64,000 nt of DNA from Kutzneria buriramensis. GTDB taxonomy: Bacteria; Actinomycetota; Actinomycetes; Mycobacteriales; Pseudonocardiaceae. The stretch lies in the NCBI RefSeq assembly GCF_043575855.1, contig NZ_CP144375.1:1054001-1118000 (forward strand), given 5' to 3'. The notes under the pieces were generated by a model. It worked only from the letters and a program-made list of their open reading frames with translations, did not search any database and had not been told where the DNA came from. This document shows, in pieces, positions 49,855 through 56,995 of the stretch; the first letter of the stretch is position 1; the number at the start of each line of letters is the position of its first letter. Made by a program: the position numbers and the translations under genes.

Positions 49855-51234
49855 ATGTCCAGGACACTGGTCCAGACCCTCGTCGAGCGGCGTGCCGAGA
49901 AGCGAGGCAAGCTCGACGAACTACTGCGCACGCCGGTCGCCGAAGAGCGCGACCTCACCCAGCAGGAGCGCGAGACGTTCGACGCGATCGCCGCGGAGAT
50001 CGGCGAGATCGACGAGCGAGTCGCCGAGCTGTCCGACCTGGTCGTGCGCGACGAGCAGGCCGCCGAGGTGTCCCGCCGCGTGGTCGGCGGCACCCAGGTC
50101 ATCCGCGAGCCCGAGGTCTACCGCAAGGGCCCGCACGGCCGCTCGTTCATCCGCGACATGTGGAACGCCCGCCAGAAGGGCGACCGTGACGCGCACGAGC
50201 GGTTGCAGCGCAACAACAAGATGCGCGCCGACGCGCTGGAGCGGCTGGCAGTCCAGGACGGGCAGCTGCCCGAGCAGCGCGCGATCTCCACCACCGGCGG
50301 CGCCGGCGGCGAGCTCGTTCCGCCGCTGTGGCTGGAGCAGGAGTTCATCAAGTTCGTCCGCCCGGGACGGATCACGGCGAACCTGTGCCACGCCTCCGAG
50401 CTGCCGATGGGCACCGACCAGATCAACATCCCGAAGATCCTGACCGGTACCGCGACCGCGCCGCAGGCCTCCCAGAACACCGGCGTGCAGCAGACCGACC
50501 TGACCACCGGTTCGGTGTCCAGCCCGGTCGTCACGATCGCCGGCGGCCAGGTGGTGGCGCTTCAGCTGATCGAGCAGTCACCGCTGAACATCGACGAGAT
50601 CGTTCTGAGTGATCTCGCCGCGGATTACGCGAAGCAGTTGAACACGCAGGTGATCTCCGGTTCGGGCACCGGCGGCACCATGACCGGGATCCTGACCCTG
50701 TCGGGCACCCAGTCGGTGGCCTGGACGCAGGCCACGCCGGCGCTGGGCGGCGCCGGCGGCCTGTACTCGAAGCTGGGCAACGGGATCCAGCTCATTCACA
50801 CCTCGCGGTTCCTGCCGCCGACGGCGATCCTGATGCACCCGCGCCGGTGGGCCTGGGCCGAGACGCAGTCCGACAGCCAGGGCCGGCCGCTGGTCGTGCC
50901 GCTCGCCGGCGGACCGCTCAATGTGCTGGCCAACCTCGACGAGCAGGTCTCCCAGGGCCTGGTCGGGTCGATGCTGGGTCTGCCGGTCTACGTCGACCCG
51001 CTGCTGCCGGTCAACCTGGGCGCGGGCACCAACCAGGACGAGATCGTGGCCGCCAAGATGGACGACCTGTGGCTGTGGGAGGGCCAAATCAAGGCCGAGG
51101 CGTTCGCCCAGACCTACGCGCAGAACATGAGCGTGTTCGTGCGGCTGTACAACTACGCGTCGTTCCAGCCGGGCCGCTACCCGCAGAGCATCGCCAGCAT
51201 CACCGGCACCGGCGCGGTCACCCCCGTGTTCTGA
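49855..51234 (+). CDS. Major capsid protein (HK97 fold)
   Basis: A 459-residue capsid protein. Residues 1-100 are the coiled-coil delta (scaffolding) domain (LVERRAEKRGKLDELL; LTQQERETFDAIAAEIGEID), expected to be removed by the upstream protease. The HK97 fold follows (TTGGAGGELVPPLWLEQEF; AKQLNTQVISGSGTGGTMTG; LLPVNLGAGTNQDEIVAA; LYNYASFQPGRYPQSI at the C-terminus). Strong ribosome site GAGAGGGGAG. A hairpin terminator follows at 51247-51282. Confidence 0.95.
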   Translation: MSRTLVQTLVERRAEKRGKLDELLRTPVAEERDLTQQERETFDAIAAEIGEIDERVAELSDLVVRDEQAAEVSRRVVGGTQVIREPEVYRKGPHGRSFIRDMWNARQKGDRDAHERLQRNNKMRADALERLAVQDGQLPEQRAISTTGGAGGELVPPLWLEQEFIKFVRPGRITANLCHASELPMGTDQINIPKILTGTATAPQASQNTGVQQTDLTTGSVSSPVVTIAGGQVVALQLIEQSPLNIDEIVLSDLAADYAKQLNTQVISGSGTGGTMTGILTLSGTQSVAWTQATPALGGAGGLYSKLGNGIQLIHTSRFLPPTAILMHPRRWAWAETQSDSQGRPLVVPLAGGPLNVLANLDEQVSQGLVGSMLGLPVYVDPLLPVNLGAGTNQDEIVAAKMDDLWLWEGQIKAEAFAQTYAQNMSVFVRLYNYASFQPGRYPQSIASITGTGAVTPVF

Positions 51235-51246
51235 CCACCCCCCACC

Positions 51247-51282
51247 GTCCGGCGGCCCGTCTGCGGGGTCGGGCCGCCGGAC
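51247..51282. terminator. 12-bp hairpin after the capsid gene
   Basis: GTCCGGCGGCCC (51247-51258) pairs perfectly with GGGCCGCCGGAC (51271-51282) around a 12-nt loop, 12 bp after the capsid stop. A partial terminator here would make capsid mRNA more abundant than the downstream tail message. Confidence 0.75.
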
Positions 51283-51310
51283 CCCCTTACCTGGCAAGGA
51301 GAGTCAGCAC

Positions 51311-51652
51311 ATGGCCGCAACCATCGTCGCCTCGGCGGCACGCACCGTCACCGGCGCCTCGGGCGCGATCCCGATCGGATCCGGCCCGTCGACCGTCGAG
51401 CTGGAGCTGGAAGTCACCGCGGCGTCGGGCACCTCCCCGACGCTGGTACTGGGCGTCCAGTGGTCCGACGACGGCGTGAACTTCGGCAACAACGACGGCA
51501 GCGCGGACGCGTTCGCCTCCGTCAACGCGGTCGGCAACGTCGTCAAGAACGTGCCGGTCCGCGCCCCCTACATGCAGATCACCTGGACGATCGGCGGCAC
51601 CAGCCCCTCGTTCACCTTCGCGGTGCTCGACGCCACGTCGAACGCCATCTGA
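51311..51652 (+). CDS. Putative head decoration or accessory structural protein
   Basis: A 113-residue beta-rich protein (ARTVTGASGAIPIGSGPST; LVLGVQWSDDGVNFGNNDG; YMQITWTIGGTSPSF) with few charged residues. The position directly after the capsid gene and the Ig/jelly-roll-like composition suggest a decoration protein. AAGGAGA lies 9 nt before the ATG. No exact family recognised. Confidence 0.6.
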   Translation: MAATIVASAARTVTGASGAIPIGSGPSTVELELEVTAASGTSPTLVLGVQWSDDGVNFGNNDGSADAFASVNAVGNVVKNVPVRAPYMQITWTIGGTSPSFTFAVLDATSNAI

Positions 51653-51670
51653 CCAGGAAGGACAGTCGAC

Positions 51671-52021
51671 ATGCGACTGGAGAACTACGCCGCCGGTCTC
51701 GTCGAGGAGCTGGCCGGCTACGAGCGGGCGGGCATGAAGGACCGCGCCAAGGACGTCCGGGCCGAGCTGGACCGGATCTCCCCGGACCTGCCTCGCGCGC
51801 TGGCGGTCGCCGAGACCGACTTCGTCTCGGGCATCAAGCTGTACGACGTCAAGGACCCGGAGCAGGTCCGGGCGGTGTTCGAGGCCCAGCCGGAGGTGCA
51901 GCGGCTGCGCCGGCTCGAGAACGACCTGACCGACCTCGGCTACTACGGCGCGAGCCGCAAGCGCACCACCCGGGCACCGGGCGCGCCCGAGACGGTCGTC
52001 CCGCCGGCGCCGGTGGCCTGA
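51671..52021 (+). CDS. Hypothetical head-region protein
   Basis: A 116-residue mostly helical protein (NYAAGLVEELAGYERAGMKD; RAKDVRAELDRIS; VQRLRRLENDLTDLGYYG) with a Pro-rich tail (APGAPETVVPPAPVA). Similar small helical proteins with a short GLVEEL...A opening lie between capsid and connector in other actinophages. Its stop is 4 bp from the His-rich gene. Confidence 0.58.
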   Translation: MRLENYAAGLVEELAGYERAGMKDRAKDVRAELDRISPDLPRALAVAETDFVSGIKLYDVKDPEQVRAVFEAQPEVQRLRRLENDLTDLGYYGASRKRTTRAPGAPETVVPPAPVA

Positions 52022-52025
52022 CGCG

Positions 52026-52580
52026 GTGGCCGGCGCAGCAGTCACCACCGACAACCCGCTGCGCCGGCACCTGCGGCATGTGCGTAGCCAACACCAGGCC
52101 CACTGGCACGTCACCACCCGCCGGCACATCGCCGGCGGCCGCCGGTCCGGGCACCACGGCGGCCACTCGCACCACCACGCCCACGGCCGCCACAGCCACG
52201 CCCACCACCACGCACGGGCCGGCCAGGTCACCCACGCCCGGCACGTGCGGCACGCCGCCAAGGGCAACCACCTGCGCCGCCAGCAGCACGTGCGGCACGT
52301 GTCCCACCACACCGGACACCGCACCGCTGCCCGCGCCGGCCACCGCACCCACCGGCCCGGGGTGCACCACCATCACGTCGGCTCGCACAAGCCCCGCCGC
52401 AAGGGCCTGCACCGGCCCTTGACCCACCGCCGGCGACACGTCGCCGGCCACCGCGTCGTGCACCGCCGGCACGGTCTGCACCACCCGCACAAGGGCGTCA
52501 AGGGCCACCACAAGCGCATCGGCGCGACGCACCGCGCCCACCACACCGGCCGCCGGCGCGCACGCCGCTACGGCCACTAG
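52026..52580 (+). CDS. Histidine/arginine-rich late protein
   Basis: A 184-residue protein with about 49 His (27%) and many Arg, Gly and Ala, and almost no acidic or bulky hydrophobic residues. Runs such as HHGGHSHHHAHGRHSHAHHH and GVHHHHVG recur throughout. It sits among intact structural genes, starts 4 bp after the preceding stop with GTG 52026, and ends 18 bp before the connector gene. Such composition fits metal (Zn/Ni/Cu) binding or polyanion (DNA) binding that varies with pH. No family is recognised. The rival view, that it is a non-coding CAC-rich tract, is weakened by its uninterrupted fit between tightly packed late genes. Confidence 0.55.
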   Translation: MAGAAVTTDNPLRRHLRHVRSQHQAHWHVTTRRHIAGGRRSGHHGGHSHHHAHGRHSHAHHHARAGQVTHARHVRHAAKGNHLRRQQHVRHVSHHTGHRTAARAGHRTHRPGVHHHHVGSHKPRRKGLHRPLTHRRRHVAGHRVVHRRHGLHHPHKGVKGHHKRIGATHRAHHTGRRRARRYGH

Positions 52581-52598
52581 AACCGGCAAGGGGGCGAC

Positions 52599-53474
52599 GT
52601 GGCGTACATCTTCTTCCAGGGGCAGGACGTGCCGCTGGCCGCGAGCGTGGTCAACGACTCCGGCACGCCGGCGAATGCCACCACCGTGACGCTGACGGTG
52701 ACCAATCCGGACGGCACCACCCAGACGCCGGCGGTCAGCAACCAGGGCACCGGCTCGTACACCGCGGTGGTGCCGGCCGTGGCGCAGACCGGCGTCTACC
52801 TCTATCGGTGGACCGCGACCGGGTCGGGGTTCTCCTGGGCCAGCGAGGGCCAGTTCCAGACGCGCGCCTCGGCGATCGAACTGATGGTCGACCTGCCCTC
52901 GGTCAAGGCGCACCTGAACATGCCGCTGAACGACACCAGCCAGGACGACGAGCTGCAGGGGTTCATCCTCGCGGCCGAGCCGATCGTCGAGGACCTCGTC
53001 GGCACCGTGATGCCCAAGACCTATGTCGAGTACTTCAACGGCGCGAGCGAAACCGTGGTGCTCTCACATCAGCCGGTCATCTCGATCCAGTCTGTGTACG
53101 AGTACTACGGCCTGTCCGCGTTCCTGCTCACCGAGCAACCCTTGGGCGCGCAGATGAACGCGTTCGCGTTCACGGTGGACTACACCACCGGGCAGCTGCT
53201 GCGCAGAACGTTCGGCGGCCAGGCCGCGCGGTTCGCGATCGGCGACAAAAACATCAAGGTGTCCTACACCGCCGGCCTGACCACCGTGGCGTACAACATC
53301 CGGCTGGGCACGCTGGAACTGCTCCGCCACTGGTGGCAGCTCACCCAGCAGGGACGCCGGCCTACCCGCGGCGGCGGCGACGGCGGCGACGGACACGTGC
53401 CGACCGGGTTCGCCGTCCCCGACCGGGTGGTCGAGCTGCTGCAGCCGCAACGCCGGCCGCCGGGGGTGGCCTGA
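52599..53474 (+). CDS. Head-tail connector (gp6-like) with N-terminal Ig-like domain
   Basis: A 291-residue fusion. Residues 1-92 form a beta-sandwich (VPLAASVVNDSGTPANATTV; GVYLYRWTATGSGFSW), an Ig-like surface domain. Residues 95-275 are the head-tail adaptor of the gp6/connector family (DLPSVKAHLNMPLNDTSQDD; IVEDLVGTVMPKTYVEYF; GTLELLRHWWQLTQQGRRP; VPDRVVELLQP). The adaptor joins portal and tail; usual members are about 100-190 residues without the sandwich. GTG 52599 starts it; its stop overlaps the next ATG. Confidence 0.75.
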   Translation: MAYIFFQGQDVPLAASVVNDSGTPANATTVTLTVTNPDGTTQTPAVSNQGTGSYTAVVPAVAQTGVYLYRWTATGSGFSWASEGQFQTRASAIELMVDLPSVKAHLNMPLNDTSQDDELQGFILAAEPIVEDLVGTVMPKTYVEYFNGASETVVLSHQPVISIQSVYEYYGLSAFLLTEQPLGAQMNAFAFTVDYTTGQLLRRTFGGQAARFAIGDKNIKVSYTAGLTTVAYNIRLGTLELLRHWWQLTQQGRRPTRGGGDGGDGHVPTGFAVPDRVVELLQPQRRPPGVA

Positions 53475-53926
53475 TGCCGGTGATCCCGCCCAGCAGCGTC
53501 AAGGCCGTCCGGCCGGCGCTGTTCACCCAGCTGCAGACCACCATCACCGGCACGGACCTGTTGGTGTCACTGGGAAAACCGGGCACCTACAACCCGTCGG
53601 ACATCGTGTGGGTCGGCAACGCCCACCGCACGACCAAGCCCAGCCACATGGTCGGCTCGGGCGGCGCCGGCTGGCTCGACGAGTCCTACCAGATCCAGGT
53701 GACCGTCGAGGTGTTCCGCGGCGGCGACGAGGAACTGGTCGTGTGGAACCGCACCTGCGACCTGGTCGACGCGGTCGAGGCCGCCGTGCGTACCGATCCG
53801 TCGATCGGCGGGCTGGTGCTGTGGTCCTACCCGCAACAGGCCTCGTACGACTCCGACTGGGAGCCCGAGGGCAAAGGCCGCCTCGCGGTGGCCGAGCTGC
53901 TCATCCACTTCGAGGCGATCCAGTAA
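53474..53926 (+). CDS. Tail terminator/completion-type protein
   Basis: A 150-residue alpha/beta protein (PALFTQLQTTITGTDLLVSL; SYQIQVTVEVFRGGDEEL; WNRTCDLVDAVEAAVRTDP; LAVAELLIHFEAIQ). The order, length and beta-alpha pattern fit the gpU/tail-terminator group that caps the tail tube and joins it to the head. ATG 53474 shares a base with the previous stop. Confidence 0.65.
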   Translation: MPVIPPSSVKAVRPALFTQLQTTITGTDLLVSLGKPGTYNPSDIVWVGNAHRTTKPSHMVGSGGAGWLDESYQIQVTVEVFRGGDEELVVWNRTCDLVDAVEAAVRTDPSIGGLVLWSYPQQASYDSDWEPEGKGRLAVAELLIHFEAIQ

Positions 53927-53937
53927 AGGGGGGCCAC

Positions 53938-54240
53938 GTGCTGAAACGGTTGCAGAACAGGCTGTTCGAGGCGATCGTCGCGTTCGACATCAGCCCGCTG
54001 CACATCTACGGGCTGATCGTGCTCGGCGTGTGCCTGCTGACGTTCACCCAGAACACCAGCTTCGAGTTGGTCGGCGGGAACTACACCAACCTGATCTCGG
54101 CGCTGGTGTCCACGCTGGTGCTGCGGGAGGCACGCGCCCAGCACCGCGACCTGACCCGCCGGCACCGCTGGCTGTCCCAGGACGTGCAGGCGCTGCACGA
54201 CCACCTCGGCATCACCACCGACCCCCAGGAGCGTCCCTGA
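53938..54240 (+). CDS. Single-pass membrane protein in the tail operon
   Basis: A 100-residue protein. One hydrophobic segment (LHIYGLIVLGVCLLTF, about 20-36) and a hydrophobic-amphipathic second (NLISALVSTLVL), with a basic C-terminal helix (REARAQHRDLTRRHRWLSQD). A holin-like topology is possible, but the real lysis module is at 63.4 kb. GTG 53938 follows AAAGGGGGG. It overlaps the next start by TGATG. Confidence 0.58.
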   Translation: MLKRLQNRLFEAIVAFDISPLHIYGLIVLGVCLLTFTQNTSFELVGGNYTNLISALVSTLVLREARAQHRDLTRRHRWLSQDVQALHDHLGITTDPQERP

Positions 54241-54590
54241 TGCGTCTGCGCTACCTCGGCGACCCCGGCCGCCACTACCCCGATCTGGGCCTGCTGGCCT
54301 ACCCCGACGACGTCCGCGAGCTCGCCGACGATCCGGGCGACGGCCGGTGGGTCGAGGTCGACCCGGACACCCCGCTGACCGAACGCCTCGCCTGCGAACC
54401 GGCCACCGCGCCCGTCGACGAGCACCAGGCCGACGCGCAACTCGTCGACAAGGGCCAGGCGCCCGCCGGCAGCGTGGTCGAGCCGGCCGGCGCGGCCGGC
54501 GCGGCGCAGGCCGGCGTCGTCGACGGACAGTCCACCTCGGAGCAGGCGAACACCCGTGGTGCGCGCCGCAGCGGCAAGGAGACCACCTGA
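54240..54590 (+). CDS. Hypothetical tail-region protein
   Basis: A 116-residue acidic protein. The first 45 residues are folded (RLRYLGDPGRHYPDLGLLAY; VEVDPDTPLTERL), matching small proteins found before tail-tube genes in actinophages. The remainder is Ala/Glu/Gln-rich and probably disordered. One-base overlaps on both sides (TGATG) couple it to the tail tube gene. Confidence 0.58.
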   Translation: MRLRYLGDPGRHYPDLGLLAYPDDVRELADDPGDGRWVEVDPDTPLTERLACEPATAPVDEHQADAQLVDKGQAPAGSVVEPAGAAGAAQAGVVDGQSTSEQANTRGARRSGKETT

Positions 54591-55789
54591 TGCCCTACCC
54601 CCCGTTGTTCACCAAGGTCGGCATCGTCAAGGAGACGACCTACGGCACCGGCGGCACCGCCACGAGCTTCGTCGCGCTCAACGGCGAGCCCAAGCCCAAG
54701 CCCAACCTCAAGATGTTGGAGGACAAGAGCTGGCGCGGGTGGATGGGTGAAGACCAGGACTTCATCCCCGGCCCCTATGACACCTCGATCGACTGGGACG
54801 GCAACGCCTACCCGGACATCGTGGGGTTCCCGATCGTAGGCGTGCTCGGCGACGTCTCCTACTCCGGCTCGACGATCGCCCCGACCGGCACGGTCGGCAC
54901 CGGCGGCTCGGCGGTCGGCGCGACCTCGATCCCCAGCTCGGTGTCCATCCCGGCCAGCACCCTGATTCAGATCGACACCGGTCTGCTCTCGGAGGTCGTG
55001 ACCACCTCGGGCGCGCCGACCGGCGCCGGCCCCTTCACCATCCCGGTTCCGGCGCTGAAGTACGCGCACCTGGCGGGCGTCCCGATCACCGCGATCAACA
55101 CCGCCGGCCCGTTCACCACGGTGGCCTCGGTGCTCAACTCCGGCACCGGGCAGCCCCCGTCGTACGCGATCACCGACGCCTACGGTCCGGCGGCCCGCCA
55201 GTACCCCGGGATCATCTTCACCGAGTTCGGGCTCAAGGCCGAAGCCGCCGGGCTGCTCACATATTCGGCCAAGTGCATGGGACTGCCCGAGACCGTGGTG
55301 TCCGCGCCGACGGCGTCCTACTCGGCCGAGCGGGCGATCGCCGCCTACAGCGGCGCGGTCACCCTCGGCGGAGTCTCGACCAACATCGTCGAGTCGATGG
55401 AACTGACGGTCAAGCGGGAGGCCGAGGGCATCCAGGCCGTCGACGGCACCCAGGCGCCGCGGCAGATCTGGGGCGGCATGGTGTCGACGGACGGCAAGAT
55501 GACGATCACGGTCGAGGATGAGGTCCAGTACCTGAACTTCATCAACAACTCGCAGCCCTCCCTCGACCTGAACTACGCGTTCGGCACTGGTGTCAACGCC
55601 CGGCAGGTCAAGTTCCACCTGAGCAAGGCCGCCTACACCGCGGTGGCGATCGCCCGCGGCAAGAAGTGGGTGCAGCTGGACGTCACGTTCAAGGGCCGGT
55701 TCAACACCACAGACGTCGGGCCGTCCGGCGGGGCGTCGCCGATCGCGGTCACGCTGCAGAACGCCATCACCCCCGGCACCTACAAGTAG
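54590..55789 (+). CDS. Major tail (tube) protein
   Basis: A 399-residue tail-tube subunit. GIVKETTYGTGGTATSFVAL at the start, the beta-rich middle (SYSGSTIAPTGTVGTGGSA) and KCMGLPETV, VESMELTVKREAE and YTAVAIARGKKWVQLDVTF in the C-terminal half follow phage tail-tube proteins. A domain of about 150 residues (140-290) with repeated Gly/Ala/Pro strands probably decorates the tube. Subunits stack into the long non-contractile tail. It is followed at 34 bp by the chaperone gene. Confidence 0.85.
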   Translation: MPYPPLFTKVGIVKETTYGTGGTATSFVALNGEPKPKPNLKMLEDKSWRGWMGEDQDFIPGPYDTSIDWDGNAYPDIVGFPIVGVLGDVSYSGSTIAPTGTVGTGGSAVGATSIPSSVSIPASTLIQIDTGLLSEVVTTSGAPTGAGPFTIPVPALKYAHLAGVPITAINTAGPFTTVASVLNSGTGQPPSYAITDAYGPAARQYPGIIFTEFGLKAEAAGLLTYSAKCMGLPETVVSAPTASYSAERAIAAYSGAVTLGGVSTNIVESMELTVKREAEGIQAVDGTQAPRQIWGGMVSTDGKMTITVEDEVQYLNFINNSQPSLDLNYAFGTGVNARQVKFHLSKAAYTAVAIARGKKWVQLDVTFKGRFNTTDVGPSGGASPIAVTLQNAITPGTYK

Positions 55790-55823
55790 GGCCGGTTTCC
55801 TCTACACAGCAAGGAATAACCCC

Positions 55824-56264
55824 GTGAGCAAGACCACTGTGGACCTGGGCAAGCACGGCACGGCGACGTTGCGCGACCCGGAGGACGTGCCGGAGAAGCT
55901 GCGCCGGCGCGTGCAGCGAGCCAACCTCGCCTCGCAGATCTTCGTCGAGGAGCTCCGCACACGCGGCGACATCCCCGCCGACATCGATCTGTCCGACGTC
56001 GACGAGCAGACGACCCGCACCATCGGGCGGATCGTCATGACCGAGCACCCCGAGTACATGGAGCAGCAGCAGGATGCGGTCATCCTGGCGCTGGTCGAGG
56101 ACTGGCCGTTCGAGTACCCCAAGACCGCCGAGGGCCTGGCGGAGATCCCCGGGACGGCCTACGACAAGCTGCTGGCCGCGTGCAAGGCCCTGGAGCCGCT
56201 GCTGAGCCCCAACCTCACGGCGCCGACGCCGCCGGAGGCGGGGAACACCCCTTTCGACAGCTGA
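55824..56264 (+). CDS. Tail assembly chaperone, short form (gpG-like)
   Basis: A 146-residue acidic helical protein (DVPEKLRRRVQRANLASQIF; DVDEQTTRTIGRIVMTEHPE; AYDKLLAACKALEPLLSP). In siphoviruses two overlapping genes before the tape measure make the short chaperone and a longer frameshift product, which coat the tape measure during tail assembly. Here the slippery CCCTTTC lies 7 bases before the stop. GTG 55824 starts it. Confidence 0.85.
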   Translation: MSKTTVDLGKHGTATLRDPEDVPEKLRRRVQRANLASQIFVEELRTRGDIPADIDLSDVDEQTTRTIGRIVMTEHPEYMEQQQDAVILALVEDWPFEYPKTAEGLAEIPGTAYDKLLAACKALEPLLSPNLTAPTPPEAGNTPFDS

Positions 56265-56485
56265 GCCGGCTCCGGCTGCACCTGATCGAGGGTCGTTCGT
56301 ATCCGGAGTGCCTGCTGCCCATGGAGCCCTGGCGGATCTATCGGCTGTGCCGGATGTTCGGCCGGTTCCCGCGGCCGGGCAGCCTCGATGACCAACCGGC
56401 GGGGCTCAACGACTGGCTGCTGGCCATCGACGACATCTACCGCGAGCTGGACGCGCGCCGGGAACGGGCGCGCTATCCGGCCTGA
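55824..56485 (+). CDS. Tail assembly chaperone, -1 frameshift fusion (gpGT-like)
   Basis: Ribosomes slipping -1 on CCCTTTC (56249-56255) would continue from residue 144 of the short form into the overlapping frame (RQLSRLRLHLIEGRSYPECL...), adding 76 residues and ending at 56485, about 220 residues in all. The extension (PMEPWRIYRLCRMFGRFPRP; NDWLLAIDDIYRELDARRER) is helical, like gpT-type domains. The second frame has no good start or ribosome site of its own, which supports frameshifting. Confidence 0.8.
56249..56255 (+). promoter_or_regulatory. -1 programmed frameshift slippery heptamer CCCTTTC
   Basis: In the chaperone frame the bases read C-CCT-TTC, exactly X-XXY-YYZ. After slipping, the P-site tRNA pairs with CCC and the A-site tRNA with TTT. 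The zero-frame stop follows after two codons (GAC AGC TGA), and the new frame stays open for 76 codons. Confidence 0.8.
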
Positions 56486-56509
56486 CCACACGAGAACGGG
56501 GGGTGTGTG

Positions 56510-56995
56510 GTGATCGGCATCTCGACGGTGATCAGCGGGGCCGAGGACGCGATCAAGGAGTTCAACGCGATCCCGCTGCGCGCGAACCGGGCGGTGGCCT
56601 CGGCCATCCGCACGGTCGAGCGGAAGATCGTGGCCAAGGTCCGCGCCAACATGGGCGGCAAGCCGCGGTGGAACCACCGTGGCCGTTCCCGGGTCTACGC
56701 CACCCCGGTCAATCTCGGCGGTCCCGAGCACAGCCCGCGTGGCGGCGGACCCGGGGTGTTCACCGGCCGCCTCCGCAAGGGTGTGGGCGGCAGCAGGCCG
56801 GTGACCCTCGGCAACACCACCACCGCGTGGGTGGGTGTCGGCGGTTCCCGGCTGAACGAGAACAATCTCAAGAAGGGGCGTCTCGAACAGCGCTACCCGT
56901 ACTTTGAGCCCGGCGTGAAGGCGGCCGAGGACGGTCTGGTCGGCATCTACGAGTCGGCGCTGGACGCCGCGCTCAAGCGCCGTGGTGGCCTGTAG
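56510..56995 (+). CDS. HK97 gp10-like tail completion protein
   Basis: A 161-residue basic protein (ISGAEDAIKEFNAIPLRANR; VERKIVAKVRANMGGKPRW; GVFTGRLRKGVGGSRP; YFEPGVKAAEDGLVGIYES). The helix then TG-L-R-S/G pattern resembles HK97-gp10/minor-tail completion proteins. Such genes usually lie before the tail tube; here it sits between the chaperones and the tape measure, an unusual order. GTG 56510 is used; GTG 56507 is one codon longer. Its stop overlaps the tape-measure GTG. Confidence 0.68.
   Translation: MIGISTVISGAEDAIKEFNAIPLRANRAVASAIRTVERKIVAKVRANMGGKPRWNHRGRSRVYATPVNLGGPEHSPRGGGPGVFTGRLRKGVGGSRPVTLGNTTTAWVGVGGSRLNENNLKKGRLEQRYPYFEPGVKAAEDGLVGIYESALDAALKRRGGL

Noticed and set aside
51849..52913. 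Leftward 354-codon open frame opposite the His-rich gene
   Set aside because: Val/Ala/Gly-rich antisense of CAC-rich codons, spanning the ends of two other late genes; no leftward genes occur elsewhere in the late region.
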